Positions 58,393 through 64,000 of a stretch of DNA of 64,000 nt are shown here, one piece after another (the first letter of the stretch is position 1; each line of letters opens with the position of its first letter). The translations under genes and the position numbers were made by a program. Source of the DNA: Actinoplanes italicus (lineage in GTDB: Bacteria > Actinomycetota > Actinomycetes > Mycobacteriales > Micromonosporaceae); contig NZ_PVMZ01000019.1 of the NCBI RefSeq assembly GCF_003001815.1, positions 1-64,000 on the forward strand. Reading direction: 5' to 3'. The notes beneath the pieces were generated by a model that ran no database searches, was not told the DNA's origin, and saw nothing but the letters and a program-made list of their open reading frames with translations.

Positions 58393-58717
58393 CCGCGCCC
58401 ACGCCACGCCCCACCGCCCTGAGCTGAGGCATCCCCACCCGCGTGGTGATCTGTGGCTGGCTGGTGGGCGTGGGTCGCCACGTTGTGGTCGTCCGCGGTC
58501 AGCGTGGTGATCTGTGGCTGGCTGGTGGGCGTGGGTCGCCACGTTGTGGTGGCCCGCGGTCAGCGTGGTGATCTGTGGCTGGCTGGTGGGCGTGGGTCAC
58601 CACGTTGTGGTGGCCCGCGGTCAGCGTGGTGATCTGTGGCTGGCTGGTGGGCGTGGGTCACCACGTCGTGGGTGCGCGCCGGTCAGCGTGGTGATCTGCG
58701 GTCTGGCTTTCGGTGGG
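58393..58717. other. Gene-free stretch filled by the second 61-bp repeat array
   Basis: Nothing but 47 nt of spacer after the LysR stop, then the repeat array up to the end of the MarR gene. No coding sequence is supported. Confidence 0.7.
58440..58700 (+). repeat. 61-bp tandem repeat, about 4.2 copies (same family as 13854-14080)
   Basis: The GTGATCTGTGG phase recurs at 58446, 58507, 58568 and 58629 (61 nt), then 58691 begins a fifth unit. Each holds CGTGGTGA and TCGCCACG or TCACCACG arms separated by 25 nt, able to form an 8-bp stem in + strand RNA. The core GCTGGTGGGCGTGGGT is identical with the array at 13854. Confidence 0.9.
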
Positions 58718-59233
58718 TCAGCAGGCGTTCTGCGGTCCGGGCTGGCCCAGGCAGGCGGTCAGATGCGGGGCGGCGGCGGTCAGCAGCTGGCGCCCGATCG
58801 CGGCGAGCTGGCCCACCTGTTCAGGGGTCAGCACGTCGAAGACCAGCCGGCGGGCCTCGCGGACATGATCGGGCGCGGTGGCCACGAGCGCTGCCAGGCC
58901 GGCGTCGGTGAGGACTGCCTCGACGCATCGTGTCTCGGTGGCGTCGAGTGTGGTGCGGCGCGACACCCAGCCGTGCTTCTCCAGGCGGGAGACGGCGTGC
59001 GAGAGGCGCGACGGCGATCCCGCCGCGAGGTGGGCGAGGCTTCCCATCCGTACGGCACGACCCGGCGCCTGTGACAACGAGGACAGGATCGTGTACTCGA
59101 AGAAGTTGATCCCGGCGTCCCGCTTGAGCTGGGCGTCGATCGCGGGCGGAAGGCTGGTGAGCACCGCCTGGAGCGCCATCCAGGCGCGCTGCTCGTCGTC
59201 GGAGAGCCAGGGGACGGCTGTGGGATCGCTCAC
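58718..59233 (-). CDS. MarR family transcriptional regulator
   Basis: 171 residues: winged helix INFFEYTILSSLSQAPGRAVRMGSLAHLAAGSPSRLSHAVSRLEKHGWVSRRTTLDATETRCVEAVLTDAG. GTG 59233 is likely leaderless: TATTCT (- strand, 59246-59241) stands 7 nt upstream. Two perfect TTGAACGTTCAA sites lie between it and the divergent AzoR gene, so it probably represses azoR and itself. This is a common actinobacterial MarR/azoreductase pairing. Confidence 0.9.
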   Translation of the reverse strand: MSDPTAVPWLSDDEQRAWMALQAVLTSLPPAIDAQLKRDAGINFFEYTILSSLSQAPGRAVRMGSLAHLAAGSPSRLSHAVSRLEKHGWVSRRTTLDATETRCVEAVLTDAGLAALVATAPDHVREARRLVFDVLTPEQVGQLAAIGRQLLTAAAPHLTACLGQPGPQNAC

Positions 59234-59260
59234 GACTGAGAAGAATACGCGATCAACGAC

Positions 59261-59308
59261 TTGAACGTTCAACACTTGCGGTGTCATGCTTCGTCTTGAA
59301 CGTTCAAG
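59261..59308. promoter_or_regulatory. Two perfect MarR operators upstream of azoR
   Basis: TTGAACGTTCAA at 59261-59272 and CTTGAACGTTCAAG at 59295-59308, centres 35 bp apart. A half site (CTTGAAC) follows near 59323. Confidence 0.82.
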
Positions 59309-59365
59309 TGCGACCATGCGAACTTGAACGACATTTCTCTTATTTCCTTTGATGGGGAGAATCCG

Positions 59366-59989
59366 ATGGCTGTTCTGCGTGTCGACGCCAGCATCCTGGG
59401 CCCGAACTCGGCGAGCACCGAGCTGGCCGATCTGGTGGAGAAGGAGCTCTCCGGCACCTCGATCGTCCGTCGTCACCTGGGCGCGGACCCCCTGCCCGCG
59501 GATGCCTGGGCGACCGCCATCCACGCGGCCTACGTGCCCGCTGACCAGCGCAGCGACGCCCACCACAAGGCGGTCTCCCTGGCCGGCGAGCTGGCCGACG
59601 AACTCCGCTCGGCCGACGCGGTGATCCTCGCCCTGCCGTTCTACAACTACGGCGTGTCGCAGCACGCCAAGACCTGGATCGACCTGGCCATGGCCGGCGG
59701 CGAGAACGGTGAGAAGTTCCTCGACGGCAAGCCTGCTGTCGTCCTCACCACACGAGGCGGCGCCTACGGCCCCGGAACGCCTCGCGAAGGCTGGGACCAC
59801 AACACCGACTACCTGCGCCGCGTGGTCGGCGACATCTGGGGCGCCGACCTGACCCTGATCGAACGCGAGTTCACCCTGGTGGGCGTGAACCCGGCTCTCG
59901 ACGCCTTCACCGAGACCGCCGCCGTCATGCGGAAGTCCGCCCACGAGGCCGCCATCGAAGCCGGCCGCACCCTCGCAACCCGGGCCTGA
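59366..59989 (+). CDS. azoR: FMN-dependent NADH-azoreductase / quinone reductase (AzoR family)
   Basis: 207 residues of the flavodoxin-like fold: LRVDASILGPNSASTELADLVEKEL (FMN phosphate loop), ILALPFYNYGVSQHAKTWIDLAMAGG (flavin-binding PxYNxxxxxxLKxxID) and AVVLTTRGGAYGPGTPREGWDH. ATG 59366 has GGGGAGAA upstream. An in-frame ATG 59324 lies inside the operator region and is less likely. Detoxifies quinones/azo compounds. Regulated by the divergent MarR. Confidence 0.93.
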   Translation: MAVLRVDASILGPNSASTELADLVEKELSGTSIVRRHLGADPLPADAWATAIHAAYVPADQRSDAHHKAVSLAGELADELRSADAVILALPFYNYGVSQHAKTWIDLAMAGGENGEKFLDGKPAVVLTTRGGAYGPGTPREGWDHNTDYLRRVVGDIWGADLTLIEREFTLVGVNPALDAFTETAAVMRKSAHEAAIEAGRTLATRA

Positions 59990-60210
59990 CCGCGCTGAGC
60001 GGCCCGGACAGCCGAAGCCGGCCGCAACCGAGCGGCCGAGCCTGACCGCGCTGAGCGGCCCGGACAGCCGAAGCCGGCCGCAACCGAGCGGCCGAGCCTG
60101 ACCGCGCTGAGCGGCCCGGACAGCCGAAGCCGGCCGCAACCGAGCGGCCGAGCCTGACCGCGCTGAGCGGCCCGGACAGCCGAAGCCGGCCGCAACCGAG
60201 CGGTCGAGCC
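59985..60210 (+). repeat. 56-bp tandem repeat, about four copies, starting at the azoR stop
   Basis: CCTGACCGCGCTGAGCGGCC recurs at 59985, 60041, 60097 and 60153 (period 56). The first unit contains the azoR stop codon. Units also hold GAAGCCGGCCGCA, a sequence present in the last azoR codons, so the array grew from that gene end. Confidence 0.9.
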
Positions 60211-60362
60211 GTCGAGGCCCGACCGAAACGGGCAGGCCACCGGAGCAAATCATCAGGCGGAAATCTCCACCTCGAGCAGGACCACCCGCCGGATCCGGCT
60301 CGGATCGCACCGAGCCGGACCGGGGACGTGTGTCGGGCCGTGGACGGTCGGAGGACCGGCTG
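60211..60362. other. Short spacer holding the terminator of the downstream - strand gene
   Basis: Between the 56-bp array and the monooxygenase stop. A weak - strand frame ending VVLLEVEISA is not supported as a gene. A hairpin at 60294-60319 is the only clear element. Confidence 0.5.
60294..60319 (-). terminator. Hairpin terminator of the flavin monooxygenase gene
   Basis: A perfect 10-bp stem TCCGGCTCGG (60294-60303) pairs with CCGAGCCGGA (60310-60319), loop ATCGCA. It lies 44 nt downstream of the - strand gene's stop. Confidence 0.65.
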
Positions 60363-61511
60363 TCAGTAGGAGAGGCCGCCCGTCTCGCCGAGGATGGCGG
60401 TCCCATGGCCGCCCAGCCAGCCCTCGGCGGCGGCCGCGTGCTGACTGAAGGTGTGCATGTCGCGGAACCGGCGCTGAATCGGGGAGGAGTCGCGGGCGGC
60501 CTGGCCACCGGCCGTGCGGTAGCAGGTGTCGACCACGGACAGGGCGGCGTCGGTGACCCAGGTCAAGGTCGCCGACACCCGTGGGCCGATCGCGGGGAGG
60601 CCCGCCGGGTTGCTCGAACACAGCGTCCACACTTCGTCGGCGGTGGTCGCCAGGAGGGCCCGCGCCGCGCGGAGGGTGAGGTCGGAGCGGCCCAGGCCGA
60701 CCTGGAAGAGTTGGCTGTCGGCGAGCCTCGACCGGGCGTACAACCGATGTTTGCCCTCGCCCGCAAGGGTGACCGTGGCGTCGAGGGCGCCCTGCGCGAT
60801 GCCGGTGGCGACCGCCCCGAGGTGCAGTACGAAGTGCATGAGCGGCGCGGTGAAGCCGGGCCCGGGGATCGACGGGACGCCGGCGAACAGGTCGAAGGTG
60901 TGCTCGGCTGGCACCTGCACGCCGCGGATCTCGACATCGTGTGAACCCGTGCCGAGCAAACCCAGCACACGCCAGGTGTCGACGACCCGTGCCTGTGACG
61001 CCGGGACCAGAACCGACCGGAGAGGCGGCGGCCCGTCGGTGGAACCCGCCGGGGGAGGCGGCGGGACGACGCAGTTACCGAAGATCCAGTCGGCGTGGGT
61101 GCTGCCACTGCCGAACGCCCACCGGCCGTCCACGAGGTAGCCGTCGCCGGCCGGAACGGCTGTGCCCTGGGGGCTGAAACCGCCGGCGACGATCACATCC
61201 GGACCGGCGGCATACATCTTGTCGAACGTCTCGCGGGCGAGGAAGGCGAGTAGCTGGGGCGTCTCCGAGCCGATCATCACGGTCCAGCCGACGGCCGGGT
61301 CGGCGGTGGCCAGGGTCTCCAGAACGGTCATCCCCGTACGGAGGTCGGCCTCGTGGCCGCCGTGCGAACGAGGCACGAACATCCGGAAGAAGCCGGCCTC
61401 CTTGAGCTCGGCGACCAGGTCAGCCGGCAACTGGCGGGCCTCGTCGAGCTCGGCGGCGCGGGCCCGCAGCGACGGTGTGAGGGCCTCGGCTCGGCTGATC
61501 AGATCCGGCAT
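60363..61511 (-). CDS. Acyl-CoA-dehydrogenase-fold flavin monooxygenase (HsaA/DszC-like)
   Basis: 382 residues. N-terminal helical domain (LPADLVAELKEAGFFRMFVPRSHGGHEADL), middle beta domain (GGFSPQGTAVPAGDGYLVDGRWAFGSGSTHADW), helical C-terminal domain (AAAEGWLGGHGTAILGETGG). This is the group-D flavin monooxygenase branch (HsaA, DszC, HpaB-like), which uses reduced flavin from a partner. ATG 61511 with AGGAGAAG. Three tandem inverted repeats lie directly upstream. No flavin reductase is adjacent. Confidence 0.85.
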   Translation of the reverse strand: MPDLISRAEALTPSLRARAAELDEARQLPADLVAELKEAGFFRMFVPRSHGGHEADLRTGMTVLETLATADPAVGWTVMIGSETPQLLAFLARETFDKMYAAGPDVIVAGGFSPQGTAVPAGDGYLVDGRWAFGSGSTHADWIFGNCVVPPPPPAGSTDGPPPLRSVLVPASQARVVDTWRVLGLLGTGSHDVEIRGVQVPAEHTFDLFAGVPSIPGPGFTAPLMHFVLHLGAVATGIAQGALDATVTLAGEGKHRLYARSRLADSQLFQVGLGRSDLTLRAARALLATTADEVWTLCSSNPAGLPAIGPRVSATLTWVTDAALSVVDTCYRTAGGQAARDSSPIQRRFRDMHTFSQHAAAAEGWLGGHGTAILGETGGLSY

Positions 61512-61564
61512 CGTCTTCTCCTGGCGGGTCGGCGGATTCCTGTGCATTCATCACAGTGGACCGA

Positions 61565-61631
61565 TGTCCCTGATCGCCAGGGACACGGTGTCCCGAAAAC
61601 CCGGGACATGCTGTCCCTGGTCGCCGGGACA
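61565..61631. promoter_or_regulatory. Array of three inverted repeats (TGTCCC...GGGACA) upstream of the monooxygenase
   Basis: Pairs at 61565-61570/61580-61585, 61589-61594/61603-61608 and 61612-61617/61626-61631; internal gaps are 9, 8 and 8 nt and centres are about 23 bp apart. They fill the 134-nt gap between the LysR stop (61646) and the monooxygenase start (61511). Confidence 0.82.
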
Positions 61632-61645
61632 CCGGCATCGTGCCC

Positions 61646-62515
61646 TCATGCCGGCGGAAGTGCGGCGACGAAGGCGGCGACGGCCGGATGGGCCGCGGCA
61701 CCCTGCCGGAAGGCGACCCGGGTCCGGCGGCGGGTGGGCAGCGGGAGCAGGCGTACGCCCGCCGGGAGCTGGTCGGCGGCGAGCTGGGGCACCAGCGCGA
61801 CGCCCTGACCGGCGGCGACCAGAGCCAGTACGGTGCCGAAGTCGTCCACCCGGTGCCGGGCTCGCGGTGTGAAACCCGCCGACCCGCAGAGCCGTACGGC
61901 GGCGGTGTGACACAGAGTCCCCGGGGACGCCAGGATCCAGCCGGCCTCGCTGAGGTCCCGCAGGTTCCGAAGGCCGGTGGCCTGCAGGGGAACGGCCAGG
62001 TGGACCGCCTCGTCGAGCAGCGGCACGCTGTCCAGGCCGGGATCGGTGTCCGTGGGGACCACGTCGTAGTCCTGGACCAGGCCCACGTCGAGTCGCCGGT
62101 CGAGCAGGGCGGCGGGGACGTCCGTGGGGTCGAGTTCGGTCAGGAGCAGGTCGAGGGCGGCGTGTCGTTCACCCAGGGTCACGAGCGCGGGGGCGAGCAG
62201 CGTGCGGATCGCACTGGGGAAGGCGCCGATGCGCAGCTCGCCGGAGAGCCCCGTGCGGGCGGCGGCCAGCGCGGCATCGGTGCGTTCGAGGGCGGCCAGC
62301 ACCGTTTCGCCGTGCTGGACCAGGAGCCGGCCGGCGGCGGTGAGCACGACGCGGCGGCCGGTGCGTTCCAGCAGCGGCACACCGGCCTCGCGTTCCAGGG
62401 CGGACAGCTGCTGGGACACGGCCGACGGGGTGTACGTGTGCGCGGCCGCGACGGCGGCGATCGTTCCGAGGCGGGACAGGTCGCACAGGAGGCGGAGACG
62501 GCGCACATCGAGCAT
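61646..62515 (-). CDS. LysR family transcriptional regulator
   Basis: 289 residues: HTH RRLRLLCDLSRLGTIAAVAAAHTYTPSAVSQQLSALEREAGVPLLERTGR, then a substrate-binding domain (DVGLVQDYDVVP). Start ATG 62515. It is transcribed toward the monooxygenase, with the triple inverted-repeat array between them, and may control it; the array's symmetry is unusual for a LysR site, so another regulator is possible. Confidence 0.92.
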   Translation of the reverse strand: MLDVRRLRLLCDLSRLGTIAAVAAAHTYTPSAVSQQLSALEREAGVPLLERTGRRVVLTAAGRLLVQHGETVLAALERTDAALAAARTGLSGELRIGAFPSAIRTLLAPALVTLGERHAALDLLLTELDPTDVPAALLDRRLDVGLVQDYDVVPTDTDPGLDSVPLLDEAVHLAVPLQATGLRNLRDLSEAGWILASPGTLCHTAAVRLCGSAGFTPRARHRVDDFGTVLALVAAGQGVALVPQLAADQLPAGVRLLPLPTRRRTRVAFRQGAAAHPAVAAFVAALPPA

Positions 62516-62585
62516 AAGTGGAGCTTACGTTTTGCCTCAGTAATGTGAACTGGACCTGATGCTCGTTGGCGAAGAGGCTGGTCGC

Positions 62586-63557
62586 ATGAGTCTGAACGGG
62601 ATCTTCGTACCGCTGATCACCCCATTCGCCGCCGACGGCGCCGTGGCACTCGACGCGTTGGAGCGCCTGGCGCACGAGGTGCTGGCCGATGGCGCCACCG
62701 GCCTGGTGGCGCTGGGGACCACCGGTGAGCCGTCGTCGCTGACCGCCGCCGAGCAGGATGCCGTCGTCGAGGTCATCGGGCGCGTCAGCCGGGAGCGTGG
62801 TACGCCGTTGCTGGTCGGGGCCAGGGCGGATCTGGCGGCCCGGCCGGGGGTGACGGCGGCGCTGGCCCTGGTGCCGCCGTTCGTGCGGCCGGGTGAGGAC
62901 GGTGTCGTCGCGCATTTCGCGGCGCTGGCCGGGCACACGCCGGTCGTGGTCTACCACGTGCCCTACCGGACGGGGCAGGATCTGTCGGTCGCGGCGATCC
63001 GGCGGCTGGCGGGGCTCGCGGGGGTCATCGGGATGAAGTACGCCATCGGGGCTGTCGACGCCGGGACTGTCGAGCTGCTCGCCGGTCTGCCGGACGGGTT
63101 CGCGTTGCTCGGTGGCGACGACGCGGTGATCTGGCCGTTGCTGGCGCTCGGGGCACACGGTGGCATCCTCGCCTCGGCGCATCTGGAGACGCGTTCCTTC
63201 GCGGACCTGGCGCAGGCGTACCGGGATGGCGACGTCGGGCGCGGGCGGTACCTCGGTGGCCGGCTCGCGGCGCTTTCCCGGGGGCTGTTCGCGGCTCCGA
63301 ACCCGGCGGTCATCAAGGCGGTGCTGTACGAGCAGGGCCGCATCCCGACCCCGTCCGTGCGTCTTCCCCTGCTGCCGGCCCGGCGCGAACTCGTGACGGC
63401 GGTTCGCGGCGAACGAGGGACGGCGGTTCGCGGCGAACGAGGTACAGCGGTTCGCGGCGATCGAGGGACGGCGGTTCGCGGCGAACGAGGGACGGCGGTT
63501 CGCGGCGAACGAGGTACAGCGGTTCGCGGCGAACGAGGGACGGCGGCGATCAGCTGA
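62586..63557 (+). CDS. Dihydrodipicolinate synthase (DapA) family aldolase with a repeat tail
   Basis: 323 residues. (beta/alpha)8 aldolase with GLVALGTTGEPSSL (GTTGE), VVYHVPYRTGQDL (catalytic tyrosine region) and GVIGMKYAIG (Schiff-base lysine). The family ends near residue 272 (RLPLLPARREL). It then continues with six 8-residue TAVRGERG units and AAIS, encoded by a 24-bp tandem repeat. Likely a catabolic keto-acid aldolase rather than the lysine-pathway enzyme. Start ATG 62586. Flanked by LysR genes on both sides. Confidence 0.9.
   Translation: MSLNGIFVPLITPFAADGAVALDALERLAHEVLADGATGLVALGTTGEPSSLTAAEQDAVVEVIGRVSRERGTPLLVGARADLAARPGVTAALALVPPFVRPGEDGVVAHFAALAGHTPVVVYHVPYRTGQDLSVAAIRRLAGLAGVIGMKYAIGAVDAGTVELLAGLPDGFALLGGDDAVIWPLLALGAHGGILASAHLETRSFADLAQAYRDGDVGRGRYLGGRLAALSRGLFAAPNPAVIKAVLYEQGRIPTPSVRLPLLPARRELVTAVRGERGTAVRGERGTAVRGDRGTAVRGERGTAVRGERGTAVRGERGTAAIS
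63395..63546 (+). repeat. 24-bp tandem repeat, six copies, at the 3' end of the DapA-family gene
   Basis: GGTTCGCGGCGAACGAGGGA recurs at 63401, 63425, 63449, 63473, 63497 and 63521 (period 24), with one GATCGAGG variant. Each holds GTTCGCGGCGAAC, itself near-palindromic (GTTCGC/GCGAAC). Confidence 0.92.
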
Positions 63558-64000
63558 GGGCGGGGGTGATGGCCGCGGCGCGGTCGGTCACCACGGTGAG
63601 GAAGGCGGTGAGGGCGGGGGAGGGCGGCGCGTCGCGGGTGACGGTGAACAGGCGGCGGCCCAGGTCGGCTTCGGCGACACGGCGGTAGGCCAGGGCCGGG
63701 TTGGGCGGAGGCAGGTTCAGCAGTGGCAGGAGGGCTACGGCTGCCGCGTACTGGACCAGGGCCAGCTGTACGTCGGCGTCGTTGGAGTGGTGTCGTACGT
63801 CGGGTTCGTAGCCGCCGAAGGAACGGCACGTGCCGACGATCATGGCGTGGTGGCCGGTCGTCTCGTCGGAGGAGACCCACACCTCGTCGCGGAGGTCGGA
63901 CACGGCGACCGGTGCTCCGGAGGCGGCCAGCGGATGGCCGGCCGGCAGCACGATGAGCAGCTGTTCCGACAGGAGCGGGGCGAACCGCATGCCGGGCGGG
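63550..64000 (-). CDS. LysR-type regulator, C-terminal part (partial)
   Basis: The frame enters from the right window edge and ends at 63550, giving about 150 residues of a LysR substrate-binding domain: LLSEQLLIVLPAGHPLAASG, DLRDEVWVSSDETTGHHAMI, ADVQLALVQYAAAVALLPLL and VTRDAPPSPALTAFLTVV. The HTH lies outside the window. Its stop overlaps the DapA-family stop by 8 nt (convergent). Confidence 0.85.
   Translation of the reverse strand, partial: PPGMRFAPLLSEQLLIVLPAGHPLAASGAPVAVSDLRDEVWVSSDETTGHHAMIVGTCRSFGGYEPDVRHHSNDADVQLALVQYAAAVALLPLLNLPPPNPALAYRRVAEADLGRRLFTVTRDAPPSPALTAFLTVVTDRAAAITPALS

Noticed and set aside
59985..60210. A long - strand frame through the 56-bp array as an N-terminal extension of the MarR gene
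   Set aside because: 56 is not a multiple of three, the peptide is repetitive, and the MarR domain has its own leaderless start at 59233.

Overview
The window is about 72% G+C, with frequent GTG and TTG starts, strong GC bias at third codon positions and many short 4-nt stop/start overlaps. It carries LLM-class flavin enzymes, a DivIVA/Wag31-type protein and an MptB-type mannosyltransferase. This points to a filamentous actinomycete. A chemoreceptor preceded by a sigma-28 (FliA)-like promoter suggests a motile one, most simply an Actinoplanes-like member of the Micromonosporaceae. That placement is inference. No rRNA, tRNA, CRISPR array, integrase or intact insertion sequence was found.

Layout. 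1-1.7 kb: end of a probable sugar-binding protein gene, a LacI regulator and a small P-loop kinase. 2-5.6 kb: altronate dehydratase divergent from a CooC-like ATPase, then a secreted alpha/beta hydrolase. 6.4-9.2 kb: an NAD-kinase-like protein and an SPFH protein, divergent from an NrtR-type Nudix regulator across two matching operators. 9.2-13.1 kb: chemoreceptor, DivIVA-like protein, and a MarR / Old Yellow Enzyme pair. 13.1-14.3 kb: gene remnants and repeats. 14.3-22.6 kb: a sugar-catabolic cluster of two divergent LacI regulators, ABC importer, Gfo/Idh/MocA oxidoreductase, PmoA-like (DUF6807-type) protein and cupin. 22.6-25.4 kb: LLM oxidoreductase/TetR pair, a 20-residue lysine-rich peptide gene and a sulfotransferase. 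25.7-31.5 kb: a molybdenum hydroxylase operon that includes its own MarR and GlxA-type regulators, an inositol-monophosphatase-family gene flanked by 41-bp repeats, and a membrane protein. 32.5-40.9 kb: GAF-EAL phosphodiesterase, MFS exporter, SseB-like protein, amine oxidase, a two-component system and an ABC exporter. 41-48.8 kb: LacI regulator, a galactofuranose-type (YtfQRT/YjfF-like) importer and a decayed GH2-AbfB glycosidase. 48.8-64 kb: mostly regulator/enzyme pairs (TetR, a second PmoA-like protein, barstar, DHFR-like, MptB-like, CotH-like, beta-hydroxyacid dehydrogenase, EamA, LysR, MarR/AzoR, flavin monooxygenase/LysR, DapA-family/LysR).

Two themes recur. First, regulator/target pairs have readable operators: NrtR TCGTCA-N3-TGACGA, MarR TTCGC-N3-GCGAA, LacI GGAATACGGTTTCC, MarR TTGAACGTTCAA, and a triple TGTCCC/GGGACA array. 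Second, the window is rich in tandem repeats (7, 12, 23, 24, 42, 56, 61 and 62 bp). They sit inside genes in frame (LacI, DapA-family, CotH, permease) or next to stop codons. One 61-bp family occurs at two loci 44 kb apart, and its copies keep the same hairpin stem through G-U wobble changes.

All calls come from reading the sequence and the translated frames. No database search, structure prediction or folding program was run.
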